The notes under the pieces: generated by a model
What the model was told of the DNA's origin: nothing
The model's database searches: none
The model's input: only the letters and a program-made list of their open reading frames with translations
Shown: piece by piece, positions 53,089 to 63,100 of the stretch
How the letters are laid out: each line of letters starts with the position of its first letter
How positions within the stretch are numbered: the stretch's first letter is position 1
From: Pseudoalteromonas luteoviolacea NCIMB 1942
GTDB lineage: Bacteria; Pseudomonadota; Gammaproteobacteria; Enterobacterales; Alteromonadaceae
Direction of reading: 5' to 3'
DNA: 64,000 nt
NCBI RefSeq assembly: GCF_001625595.1
Contig: NZ_AUXT01000183.1
Span: 62,001 to 126,000 of the forward strand
Program-made: the position numbers and the translations under genes

Positions 53089-54585
53089 TTAGTCTCCTAG
53101 CTTCAATGTAAAGTTAAAGCAGCTACCTCGGCCGAGTTCCGATTCAACCCAAATCTGCCCGTTATGGCGTTCAATAATTTTTTTAACAAAAGTGAGTCCA
53201 ACACCAGTACCCCGCACTGAGTCATCCTCTTCATTCAAACGTTTAAATATTCTAAAAATATCCTCAAAAAAGCGACTGTCTATGCCCTGGCCGTTATCTT
53301 TCACGTAAAAAACACGCGTCTCTAAGGTGTTGTTTATAGGTTCGATACAAGACTTAACACCAATTTCAATTTCTTTTGTGGTGGACTTATTGTATTTGAC
53401 CGCATTCGAAATAAGGTTGCGAAATAGCTCTGAGACTTTAGGTTTATCGCAAGTGACATGAGGTAACGATTTAGGAATGGATAGCTCCACACATTGCGCT
53501 GTTTCTTCTGGAAGTGTAAGTTCAATCACGTTATCGATAAGTACATTCAAGTCGACTTTTTCAACTGCAAGATCCTGACGCCCTAGTCTCGAGTAGTAGA
53601 GTAAACTGTCTACTAGTTTTTCCATTCGCGTACACAAAAACCGGATCCTTTGAATTCTCCGTACACCTTCTTCTCCTATCGCTTCACCATGGTCCTCTTC
53701 CAAAAACAAAGCGTTGTTGGCAAGTCCCCTCAGAGGCTCTTTTAGATCATGTGACGCTATATAAGCAAATTGATCTAACTCCGAGTTACTGACCTGTAAT
53801 TTTCTAATATAGGAATCAATCGCGGCTTCGGCAGCTTTACGCTCTGATATATCACGCACGGTGCCAACAAACATGGTTTTGCCTTGCACCACCATTTTAT
53901 TTACGCCTAACTCCATGGGAAACAAATAGCCATTATGTCGCCTTCCTGTTATCTCTCGCCCAATTCCTATGATTTTATTTACACCCGTGTCATGGTAGTT
54001 AGTCAAATACGAGTCATGTTCTGATTGATAAGGCTCTGGCATCAACATTTTTACATTTCGCCCTACCACATCACCGGCTCGGTAGCCAAAAATTGCCTCA
54101 GCCGCAGCGTTAAAACTGTGGATCACGCCTTTCATATCAATCGTAATAAGACCATCAAGCACCGTATCCATGATTGTTTCAATGTGCTCAATGTAAGACT
54201 TGATAGATTGGTCCGCTTCTTTTCGTTCAGTGATATCTCTGACGCTACCGAGGTAAGCAATTTCATTATTGATAGTAAGCGCGCTAACCGAGAGCTCAAC
54301 AGGAAAAATGCTACCACTTTTGTGTACAACTAAAACCTCTAGACTTGCGGCTGAAGTATCATAATTTGAAGATGAAAGGCCTTGCAGATATTTAAAATAC
54401 AGGGGTCGGTATTCGGATGACATTAAAGATGTGATGTTGGCTCCTATGGCTTCTTGCTTAGAGTAACCAAAAATATTTGCTGCTGAGCGGTTAAAGCTAA
54501 TGATTTCGCCACTTTCATTGGTCATGATGAATCCGTCTTTGACACCGTCCATCACGGTTTGCAGCTGCAAGTCACCGATTTCCAT
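53089..54585 (-). CDS. Soluble histidine kinase with FixL-like haem-PAS
   Basis: The 498-residue cytoplasmic kinase has two PAS domains and no membrane helix. The second PAS (about 135-245) has LMPEPYQSEHDSYL and IGIGREITGRR: His190 is at the haem-proximal position and Arg210 at the distal position of FixL, and the Ile before IGIGR is also kept. The kinase core has His279 in SHDLKEPLRGLANNA and GTGVGLTFVKKIIERHNGQIW. An oxygen- or NO-sensing role follows from the PAS signature; it has not been shown. It is the first gene of the three-gene module ending at 51185. Confidence 0.88.
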   Translation of the reverse strand: MEIGDLQLQTVMDGVKDGFIMTNESGEIISFNRSAANIFGYSKQEAIGANITSLMSSEYRPLYFKYLQGLSSSNYDTSAASLEVLVVHKSGSIFPVELSVSALTINNEIAYLGSVRDITERKEADQSIKSYIEHIETIMDTVLDGLITIDMKGVIHSFNAAAEAIFGYRAGDVVGRNVKMLMPEPYQSEHDSYLTNYHDTGVNKIIGIGREITGRRHNGYLFPMELGVNKMVVQGKTMFVGTVRDISERKAAEAAIDSYIRKLQVSNSELDQFAYIASHDLKEPLRGLANNALFLEEDHGEAIGEEGVRRIQRIRFLCTRMEKLVDSLLYYSRLGRQDLAVEKVDLNVLIDNVIELTLPEETAQCVELSIPKSLPHVTCDKPKVSELFRNLISNAVKYNKSTTKEIEIGVKSCIEPINNTLETRVFYVKDNGQGIDSRFFEDIFRIFKRLNEEDDSVRGTGVGLTFVKKIIERHNGQIWVESELGRGSCFNFTLKLGD

Positions 54586-54690
54586 CTTGCTTTATAAGTT
54601 TCCTAACACTTAGCCTAGATTAAAAAGTGTAGTCAATGGAATTGTGTACTGCTGAATATTAGAAAAAATAAGTCTCTATTAGTAGTTTAA

Positions 54691-55446
54691 CTAGTTTGGC
54701 ATGCGCCATTTCTGAATTATTTTTTGATATTGGCCTGACGATTTCAACTGTTCAAGTGCTGTACTAATTTTACCAGCAATATCATCGGGAAAGCTTTGAT
54801 TTGCAGCTAAATGCAGCTGAGACGGGAAGTCCTTAAGTGTTAACTTATATTCAAGCATATCTGGATCAAGCCCAAGCTTATCCAACTCTCGCTGAATCGT
54901 TTGGGTATTAGTCAAGATAAGATCTGTGCGCCCTTTGTATAAGAGCTGCCAAAGGCTAGTATAGTGAGAAACGAGAACAAGGTCATGATCTTCCGAAAAC
55001 CCTGCCTGGCGCAAATACTCTTCACTATAATACCCCCGAATTGTACTGATACGATATTGTTTTGCCTGGTTAAGATCTGTCAGATTCAATTCATTCTCTT
55101 TTAGTCCAATCAATGAAGCTGAGATCTGACACATAGACCCTAAAAACTTGTAGCCTCGCTCTCTAGATGGGGTTTTCAACCAAGCCAGCATTACCACATT
55201 GTTTTTCGTTTGTAATTCGTGGTGTGCTCTAGCCATTGGTAAAATCTCAATTTTAGCTTTTAGGCCACTTTGGGCCTGCAATGCTTTCGCAATTTCAACT
55301 AAACCACCATCAGGCTTTCCCGCATCATTAATAAAGTGATACGGAGGAAGATCCTCTGCTATAAAACGGATCATTTGTGCGTGCACAGATGCACTTGAAA
55401 TCAACATCACCAGAGGCAACAGAATATTAAAAAAATGATACTTCAT
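54691..55446 (-). CDS. Periplasmic solute-binding protein, family 3
   Basis: The 251-residue protein has a signal peptide (cut probably after SVHAQ) and the SBP_bac_3/PBPb fold with IRFIAEDLPPYHFINDAGKPDGGLVEIAKAL, cited by positions 25-55, and a closing SGQYQKIIQKWR. Family 3 proteins bind polar amino acids or opines, or feed sensors. No transporter is adjacent. It sits beside the kinase module on the same strand but after a 105-bp gap, so a link is uncertain. Confidence 0.82.
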   Translation of the reverse strand: MKYHFFNILLPLVMLISSASVHAQMIRFIAEDLPPYHFINDAGKPDGGLVEIAKALQAQSGLKAKIEILPMARAHHELQTKNNVVMLAWLKTPSRERGYKFLGSMCQISASLIGLKENELNLTDLNQAKQYRISTIRGYYSEEYLRQAGFSEDHDLVLVSHYTSLWQLLYKGRTDLILTNTQTIQRELDKLGLDPDMLEYKLTLKDFPSQLHLAANQSFPDDIAGKISTALEQLKSSGQYQKIIQKWRMPN

Positions 55447-55640
55447 TACTTATTTCACACACTCAATTACAACGAGTCTGACAATTATTGCGTAAAAGAT
55501 CAACAGCACAGTTACCTACTTTAGTTTTAATTAACACACTAAACACTAGTAGCATATCACTACAAAAAACACATAGTTATTACAAAACAATAAATTAATT
55601 ACTAGAATATATCCTGTCTTTTCAGTGTTCCGAAATTAGT

Positions 55641-56363
55641 ATGTCAAAAACAACAGAGCAAAATAACAATTTAACGTGCCTTGCACAGGTAAATGATGAA
55701 AATAGACTTTTCGAAGTGTATGAAAATGAGGATTTAAGATGGCTTAGTATTGACGGGTGCGTGCAAACGGCAATGTCACTAGAACGCCCCGATGCCTTGA
55801 TGTTTCCACACATGTTATTTATGGTGCTGCCACTCAACGTCATGCATAATGTCAGCCGCGCTTTGGAACTTGGATTAGGAGGGGGAGGCATACTAAGGCA
55901 TCTATCTACCCACTTCCCAAAAATTCAAATAGAAGTCGTCGAATATGAAAGCACGGTAATTGAGTTATACCAGCGACATTTTAACCCGCAACAAAAAAAC
56001 CACACAATACATTGCATGGACGCTCGCCAATTCATGTCCAATTTCAATTCCCAGCCTTTCGATTTGATTTTTGTAGATGTATTTGACTCAGAGCAACCCG
56101 TTCCCTTTATGTTTGAGCCGGATTTTTATCAAGATTTAAAAAAGCATGCGGACAACACCGGTTGGATAGTCCTCAATACCGTGCTCACTTCTCAAACACA
56201 ACTAGAACAATTACATAAAATATTAAGCGAAACCTTTTTAGGGACCACTATTTATGGTTATAAAGCCGAGCAATTTGCCAACTTTGTTTGGTTGATAAGC
56301 CTAGATAACACTCGCTTGGATCCAATTTGGCGCGCCCAAGCTTTATTTGAACTCAAGCTTTAA
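55641..56363 (+). CDS. Spermidine synthase-like methyltransferase-fold protein
   Basis: The 240-residue protein has the spermine/spermidine synthase fold with the nucleotide loop LELGLGGGGILRHL, VEYESTVIELY, MDARQFMS and FDLIFVDVFD, the last being the catalytic-type Asp pair. Conserved polyamine residues of true SpeE cannot be confirmed by eye, so a general methyltransferase-like role is the safer call. It converges on the membrane protein gene with a 4-bp overlap of 3' ends. Confidence 0.8.
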   Translation: MSKTTEQNNNLTCLAQVNDENRLFEVYENEDLRWLSIDGCVQTAMSLERPDALMFPHMLFMVLPLNVMHNVSRALELGLGGGGILRHLSTHFPKIQIEVVEYESTVIELYQRHFNPQQKNHTIHCMDARQFMSNFNSQPFDLIFVDVFDSEQPVPFMFEPDFYQDLKKHADNTGWIVLNTVLTSQTQLEQLHKILSETFLGTTIYGYKAEQFANFVWLISLDNTRLDPIWRAQALFELKL

Positions 56364-56866
56364 AGCTGATGGCGATGCTTTTCCATCACCGCGATTTTGT
56401 AAGTCGCTTTTAGCATCACACCCACAGCAACAATATTCAAAATGATGCTAAACCAAGCTTCAAATACCAAAAGCTCAAGATGGAAATTACGTAGATAGTT
56501 AGCTAGTTGATCTACAATCTCAATGGAAATTCCTATTACGATGAGCATAAAGCCATAGTATTCAGATGTTTCATTGAGCTGTTTATGTTCAACTAAGCGT
56601 GTATCTTGCTTACTATCCCAAGCGCGCTTCGACAAAATTTTTCTGCCATCCATTACTGCGCCAAACCCAATCAATAAAATGGTGATGGTTGACTCATTAT
56701 CGATCACATTTTGATAACCATGCTCATCCATATGGCCAAATAAAAAGCGTAGATCTTCAACCGTTATATTCGTGACGAGTAAACAAATAAGGATAAGTGG
56801 AAAAAGCAAAAACCATCGGTTCAATACAACCGTGTAGATTAGCTGGCTCGTTTTAGATTTTGGCAT
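56360..56866 (-). CDS. Small integral membrane protein, unknown function
   Basis: The 168-residue protein has four hydrophobic segments (about 10-30, 45-65, 98-118 and 132-152) with charged linkers. I recognise no family motif. It lies on the minus strand, convergent with the methyltransferase gene, and the 157-bp gap upstream shows no neighbour in operon. Confidence 0.65.
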   Translation of the reverse strand: MPKSKTSQLIYTVVLNRWFLLFPLILICLLVTNITVEDLRFLFGHMDEHGYQNVIDNESTITILLIGFGAVMDGRKILSKRAWDSKQDTRLVEHKQLNETSEYYGFMLIVIGISIEIVDQLANYLRNFHLELLVFEAWFSIILNIVAVGVMLKATYKIAVMEKHRHQL

Positions 56867-57023
56867 GTCTCGCTCTGCTAGGCGGCAAATTACTCAGTCA
56901 GGCGGAAGATCTTAGCTATTTATAACTGATTGACAAGTTAAACCGCTTCGATTCAGCACAAAGTTGTAAAAATCGCTGTTTGCAAAGCTAGATTACACAA
57001 CCACAGTCGAATTAGCGTTTATT

Positions 57024-57755
57024 TTATTTCTTACACCCAATCAGTCTTAGATACACTCTAAACGGCGCGTACTTCAAAATTAGCGAAATGAGCCACCAAC
57101 GTTTAGTGATATACGCGATTCGCTTTTTCTTTTTGATTGCCACAAAAATTTGCTGCGCTGCTTTTTCTACACTTGCCAGCCAAAATACCCCGTCCCCTTT
57201 CGCCATTTCAGTGTCTACAAAGCCTGGTCTCAGTTCTGTGAAAGATATATTTGCGCCATCTTTCGCAGCTCTGCAAGATAAGCCCTCCATGTAGGCGGCA
57301 ATATACGCCTTTGACGCGTTGTAAGAAGCGCATGGGCCACCTCTGAGCGCCATTATTGATGAGGTTGCAACTATATGGCCGGAGTTTTGTTTTGCAAAAA
57401 AATGAAATGCACTATTGGCAAGCGCAGTAAACCCCTCAACATTGACAGCTACCGTATGCAGCTCCCCTTGCAGTGGAAAGCTTGCATCAGTGCTCCCCGT
57501 ACCCGAATTAATGATGACGAGATCGACACCTCGCATTTTTGTAAGCAACGACTCAAATTCAAATACTGCATCATGCGACTGGGAAACATCCATTTGAGCA
57601 ATGTGGCTAGGCAGAGTTAATTCGTTTTGTAGGCTTACCAACAGCGCTTTTCGTCGGCCTGTTAGCCCTAGTTCATAACCGCACTTGTCCATATGGATCG
57701 CCAAAGCGCGTCCAATGCCTGATGTAGCTCCAATGATGATTGCTTTTTTACTCAT
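57024..57755 (-). CDS. Short-chain dehydrogenase/reductase
   Basis: The 243-residue SDR has the NAD(P) loop GATSGIGRA (about 8-16), the NSG motif (here INSGTG) and the catalytic Ser-Tyr-Lys: SSIMALRGGPCASYNASKAY. Length and motif spacing are classical. The substrate is unknown. It is monocistronic. A C-terminal hydrophobic patch (WWLISLILKYAPF) may associate with membrane. Confidence 0.92.
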   Translation of the reverse strand: MSKKAIIIGATSGIGRALAIHMDKCGYELGLTGRRKALLVSLQNELTLPSHIAQMDVSQSHDAVFEFESLLTKMRGVDLVIINSGTGSTDASFPLQGELHTVAVNVEGFTALANSAFHFFAKQNSGHIVATSSIMALRGGPCASYNASKAYIAAYMEGLSCRAAKDGANISFTELRPGFVDTEMAKGDGVFWLASVEKAAQQIFVAIKKKKRIAYITKRWWLISLILKYAPFRVYLRLIGCKK

Positions 57756-58184
57756 TATTATTATGTATTTAGTTTTCTATATTATTCTTAACACGTATAA
57801 AAACACAAAATAGAGCAACGTTAAATCAGGTTCCTCATTAAAATATGCACCGGTCAAATATGACATATCATCCTACATTCAAAATGTAGGTGATTAAAAT
57901 ATATTAATGTTGAAAATAAAGGTTCCTAAAGCTTGATTAACTTAAGGTTTGAAGTAAATGATAAATCGCTTTCGCAAACGTTCGAGTAACAGCCTATTAA
58001 TTACACCAAATGCATGCTCAAGGGTAATCACTGGCGGTAAAACTATCGCTTTAATGTACTAAAACACGCGCCTTAACAATTTTGTGCTTAGTTCAGCAAA
58101 GCGTTTAAAATTCTGACATGCCCCTTTTCATGCTTCTAAAGTCCATTTAAACTGGCCATATCTCTTAGCAATGCAATTTGAAAA
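57756..58184. other. Intergenic region, 429 bp
   Basis: No ORF with a ribosome site is visible. One perfect hairpin, CCTACATT (57872-57879) with AATGTAGG (57883-57890) and a 3-nt loop, is the only structure I see. It has no T run. The rest is AT-rich promoter-type DNA between divergent genes. Confidence 0.5.
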
Positions 58185-59111
58185 ATGATTTTAAACGAAT
58201 TAACGCTCTGGGCTCAGTCTTCAAAAGCACAGCAGCTTGAGGCCATAAATGCCTTTATCGCAGAATACAAACTAGAACAAGACTTTGAATTTGTAGGTCT
58301 AGAATCATTTCAATGTGGTGCACATCAGTACAACATTGGTGTATTCAAGCACCTAGTTACAGGTATGATTTTTCACTTGTTACCAGGCAGTCAAGCATTT
58401 AAGCCGGGTTTAAACCACCAACAATTCGAATACGTTAAAACGTATTATTCAATGGATTTAATTGAGTACTATCCGCTAGAGACATTGGATACCAATGGGG
58501 AACCAGAAAGAGTCTCAATTGTGATCCCACCAATGCTCATGTCACGCTTTGCTATTACCGAGTCGGTGTGGATAAAACACAATGGCGTCACGCTTCACAA
58601 AGAATATGGCGCAGATCATCCCATCGATGCTGTTGCGCGCCATGACATTCAGTCATGGGCATATAGACTCAAGTTATCTCTTCCCTCAGATATGGAGTGG
58701 GAATACGCTTGCAGAGCAGGATCTAACACGCTCTTTTATTGGGGTGATGAACCTGATCCACAATTTTCATTCAAAGACCGTTTTGCAGGTATTGCACAAG
58801 GCTACCGCACATATGCAGAATCAGAACAATCACCTTGCAACGCATTTGGATTGCTAGGCATGATCGGCAACCAAGCCGAATGGGTGCTCGATGACATACC
58901 CCATTACAGGATGCCGCCGCAAGCTTACCCTCTTATCTTAGGAGGAAAGGATGACGGTTTAGATGGGATCTTAAGAGGTGGCTGGCATGATTACAGCTGG
59001 AATTTTAACCGCTCCACCAGCCGTATTCGCTGTGGTGCTACTGATTCTCGCTGTAGTGGACGACTCGTGCTCAGACTCGCAGACCGAGCGCATTATTTGA
59101 AGATGAATTAG
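58185..59111 (+). CDS. FGE-sulfatase (SUMF1-like) domain protein
   Basis: The 308-residue protein has a C-terminal formylglycine-generating-enzyme fold: SRFAITESVW, LPSDMEWEYACRAGS, FGLLGMIGNQAEWVLDD and RGGWHDY...RCG. The N-terminal 100 residues are unassigned. Many FGE-fold proteins are not true sulfatase activators; the two catalytic cysteines of aerobic FGE cannot be confirmed, and no sulfatase is in the window. The function is therefore open. It has a strong terminator after it and no clear ribosome site before it. Confidence 0.82.
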   Translation: MILNELTLWAQSSKAQQLEAINAFIAEYKLEQDFEFVGLESFQCGAHQYNIGVFKHLVTGMIFHLLPGSQAFKPGLNHQQFEYVKTYYSMDLIEYYPLETLDTNGEPERVSIVIPPMLMSRFAITESVWIKHNGVTLHKEYGADHPIDAVARHDIQSWAYRLKLSLPSDMEWEYACRAGSNTLFYWGDEPDPQFSFKDRFAGIAQGYRTYAESEQSPCNAFGLLGMIGNQAEWVLDDIPHYRMPPQAYPLILGGKDDGLDGILRGGWHDYSWNFNRSTSRIRCGATDSRCSGRLVLRLADRAHYLKMN

Positions 59112-59129
59112 AGAGCAATTAGTTGCAAT

Positions 59130-59157
59130 AAAAAACGCTGCAAAAGCAGCGTTTTTT
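59130..59157. terminator. Bidirectional rho-independent terminator
   Basis: AAAAAACGCTGC (59130-59141), loop AAAA, GCAGCGTTTTTT (59146-59157). A G+C core flanked by A and T runs serves the FGE-domain gene on the plus strand and the immunity gene on the minus strand. Confidence 0.9.
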
Positions 59158-59178
59158 ATTGGTAAAGACACGCAAACC

Positions 59179-60069
59179 TTATTTTGCTTCTGCAATCCCT
59201 TTTTCAAACTTACCAGACAGTAGCCACTTCGGTAAGTAATCATTTTGATGTTGTGGTACATAGCCATATTTATCATGTGCTATACATACAGGAGCCAGTA
59301 GCATAACTGGGAGCATGTGGTCTTTTAATTCTCGGTCATTTTTTTGGATATGGCTTTGGGCCTGAAAAGACTCAATCACCGCCTGTTCAAATGCATCTAA
59401 ATCTTTATCCTGATTTAACTGACCCAATGCCCGCCATAAACTCAACTGAAAGCGATAGTCTCCTTCCAATAGCTCATCCATAATCGGCATATTTTTATTA
59501 TGTATGGCTTGATGATCTATTTCTTCATCCATTGCTGTATAAACGTATTCCAGATATGCCTCCTGAGCTCCCCTTGAATAACTATCCTTATAGATCTCTG
59601 CAACGCTGTCAGTGGTGTAACTAAACAGTGTGTTAATACATGCTTGATCACGCATTATTATAGCCAGTGATAGTTGGTCGCAGAGCTCATTCCTATCTAT
59701 CCAGTTTGATACAGGTCGTCCAGTAAGCTGGATATCCGTTTCAAAAACACGCACATTCAACGTATCACCACTGGGCAAATTACGACCAGCTTGTGCATTC
59801 CTATAAATATCACACAAAAGCCTTAAATTAGAGATAAGTAGTAGTAGTTGTTCATTATTATTAAAGAATCTAAAATGCTGATAATTAGTTAATGCGATAA
59901 CATTTACAGAGCTCGCTATACTATCCAAGGTCGCATAGGCACCAAGTTCACTCAATTGACTAAGGGCCCTCCCAATGTACCTTTGCCTATCCCTCAAAAC
60001 CATTTGGAAAACATTTTCATAAATACTTAAATCAGCATAATCTCTAGGGTAAATCTTTATATTTGTCAT
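59179..60069 (-). CDS. Probable immunity protein of the adjacent polymorphic toxin
   Basis: The 296-residue, acidic, mainly helical protein lies 41 bp downstream of the toxin gene on the same strand, the standard place for an immunity gene. Its start MTNIKIYPRDYADLSIYENVF and length suggest the Imm49-type family, but I am not certain of the family. It has no signal peptide and no membrane helix, as expected for a cytoplasmic antidote to a nuclease. The ATG at 60069 has AAGG upstream, overlapping the 3' part of a hairpin. Confidence 0.7.
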   Translation of the reverse strand: MTNIKIYPRDYADLSIYENVFQMVLRDRQRYIGRALSQLSELGAYATLDSIASSVNVIALTNYQHFRFFNNNEQLLLLISNLRLLCDIYRNAQAGRNLPSGDTLNVRVFETDIQLTGRPVSNWIDRNELCDQLSLAIIMRDQACINTLFSYTTDSVAEIYKDSYSRGAQEAYLEYVYTAMDEEIDHQAIHNKNMPIMDELLEGDYRFQLSLWRALGQLNQDKDLDAFEQAVIESFQAQSHIQKNDRELKDHMLPVMLLAPVCIAHDKYGYVPQHQNDYLPKWLLSGKFEKGIAEAK

Positions 60070-60083
60070 ATATAAACCTTAAA

Positions 60084-60099
60084 AGGGGCCTCAGCCCCT
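60084..60099 (-). terminator. Terminator-like hairpin between toxin and immunity genes
   Basis: On the minus strand AGGGGC, loop TGAG, GCCCCT is followed by TTTTAAGG. The U4 tract and GC stem resemble an intrinsic terminator placed before the immunity gene's ribosome site, so read-through may be partial. Confidence 0.45.
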
Positions 60100-60110
60100 A
60101 ATTGTTATAC

Positions 60111-63100
60111 TTAACTCTTTTTCTTCGCTGCAATGTCAGGGTAGCGAGACACTATAATTTGCGCGGGGTTCCCGTGAGAATCGTATGTTTGCGAAACATG
60201 ATAAAACTCTACAGGCTGATGTTTAATTGTCTCATACATATCCGAAATAGACTCATAAGCATTGTTAAACTCTGGGTCTGAAAATCTCCTTGGATCGTCT
60301 TCCATTCGTTTCAGCTTAGTTTCCATACTATTTAACAGACTATAATGATACTCCGCTGTTCCCTGTTGTGCGCGCTCTCCAGTACCTGTTAAGCGAGTCC
60401 CTAATGTCGCGCTGCCGCCTTTGTTTTCGATAACAGCATAGGTGATTCTACCATTTACATTAATCTCAACAATATCATCAAAGTTACTGTTAAGTGTACC
60501 GTCTGGGTATTCTTTTAAAATACTTTTGACAGTACCTCCTTTTTGGAAGGCAATATTCTCAACCGCAGCTTTACCGGCAATTGTACCGCCACGCTCGCTG
60601 TACTTTCCACCTTCAGATATCAAAGATTTATATTCTGGTAAATCTCTGTAGGTACCGGGGTATTGTGCTTGAAGCTCCTCTTTACGTGACTCAATTCTGA
60701 CTTTTGCATCGTTAACTTCTTGATAAGTATAGGTTGTACCATCCCTATCTGTTGCAGATTTATCGTTTACATTTAAGCCATGAGCGGCAAACGTTTTCGA
60801 TTCAATTGGTTTACTCTTAATCGCTGGCTTGCCATCAATAACTGCGTTAAAAAGCTTTGTATCCGTATTAAATACTTTTTCCTGCGTAAATGCATAGTCG
60901 TAAAAATCCCCCTGTGTTAACCTCGTGTTGGGGTTTAGTTTTAAAAACTCTTCCCAAGAAGCTTCTTTATTTTCCTTATCAAATCGAACAAATGTGCCTG
61001 CTGGCGTCTCAACATTCGTGAGCTTAGCAGTACAGTTACTCGACATCGGTGTATATGCCGAGTAACCAGTCACTTGATAAGGGTCTATCTCATTTGAATA
61101 TGTCGACGCTTCTGAGTATAAATCGCTATCACCATAAGCTTGGTACTGAGATGCCGAGCTTCGCCCTGCTCCACAAGGTCTAGGCGTCTCTTTTAAAACC
61201 ACCATTCCTTCATTCTGGAACATGGCTTTACTTAAGTTAAGCTCTCTAACAGTTTTAGGTACTGCCGCAACACTCACTGCGATGTCTTTAGCAATCAGTA
61301 GACCTGAATATGTGCGTGAAACATCGTCAGGTGTTAACGTATCGCTACCTTTAGCCGCATATGCAACAGCTTGAGTATGGGCGTCAGCAATTGATTGGTT
61401 GATTCTCTGCGCTAAAGGTGTCTTTTGATATATCAAATTGATCACCGATAGTACTGGAGCTTTTAAAATATCAATTGCAATTATTACACCTTTAGCTTGC
61501 TCTATTTCATCTCCATATTTTGCTACAACGCCCGTGGCGAGTTCGTCAATTGGTTGACCTATTGGCTGCAGTATCTCTGTAACCTGTGCAACTAATCTTT
61601 GAGTTTCAGTTACATCACCTTGTAAGTTTTGCCCTATCGCTCGACGGTCAAAAACACTTGCTTCATCAAATTTATTCTGAATTCCAAATGCTCTCATCAT
61701 ATACTTGGTACATCGTATTTCAACGGGGCACTCAAATTGGCCACCTAGCGTGGATAAACGATGCGTAGCAGTTTCTATAGCTTGTGAAATTTCGTCAAAA
61801 TCTACAATCTGATCAATTTCAGCAATTTGCTCATCGGTGAAATTTTCATCTTTTAGAGACTGAATGATTTCTGCTTTCATATCTTCCGCGTGCACCGCGT
61901 CAACAAAGCCTTCTGAACCATTGTTCTCTTTGGAAGCAAGCCTTTTTAAAGATTCCAAAGATCGATCGTTGACCGATAAGCCTGTTCCGTATTTGTCTTC
62001 TAGTCGACTTCCAAATTTCCTTGCCGTCATAACTAACTGAACTTCACGAATCAGATACTCTGAAAATTTATAGTTGATTACAGCTTTCACTTGGTCGCTT
62101 GCTGTATTTGAAGCCATATTGATGACATCAGCACTTCCTCCAGCCAAGAACACAGTTAATGCAGTATATAATCGTGTTAACTCATCTGTGCTGTGCTTGT
62201 TTAAGAATCCCTGTGCAGGCCCTCGTGCAACATCATTATATATGTCCGCCATCAATGCTGGGTCAAGCCCAGAGGCATCAATCTCACGCAGTACATCATC
62301 TTTATATTTGCCGGAAAACTCTTTGAAATCTGCTAGGGAACCTTCGGCTTTAGCTTTAGTTACACCTATGTATCGCCCAACTACACTAGCACCAGCATTT
62401 ATAACACAAGATTTTTCAGCTTCATCATTTTGAGGCGTGTTTGTTTGATGGTTAAGTACACCGATCAGACAGCCAGAAAAAGCATGAGCAACGTAGTTCA
62501 TGGCGACTTCTGTATTGGAGTCACTAAAGACTTTCCACGTATCGTCAATCTTAGAAACAATTGCCTGACCAAGTTGCTGCGCTGCATATGACTTAAGGCC
62601 CGAAATAATTTGCTCGTCCAAATCAGAGAAGCTACCGCCGTTAATCGCAGTTCTTACCGAAGCACTCATCGTGGTGTGTAAAATGGCATCGGTAAGCATC
62701 GCTGGTATACCAAAGGTTTTGGTAATTGCTTCAGAAACACCAGGCAGATATTTGTCAGCCAATCCCGCCGTAACCATTGACGTGGCAACATTTTTAATTG
62801 TGTCTGAAGACAGCAAGTCTTTTACGGTACCATCAAGCCCACGGCCACTTGCAAGGCTGGTTGCAGCTTGCGTTGAAATGGCAATCACTCCCGCCGAAAA
62901 CGCTTGTTGTCCAACGGCTGCTGTAATTGCTTTACCTACTGTAGTTGCACTGAGTGTTGCATTCGCCGAACCTACTAGCTCAAACCCGCCGGGTCCCATC
63001 GCAAATGATACAGCTATCGCAATAATCGCCATTGCTGCTGGCGACAATGAACGCGTAGTATCTACATTGTGGTAGTCTTTCAATGCCTCAAAAACAATAT

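Noticed and set aside
57872..57890. Perfect 8-bp hairpin as a terminator of the SDR gene
   Set aside because: It lies upstream of that gene's start and lacks a T run.
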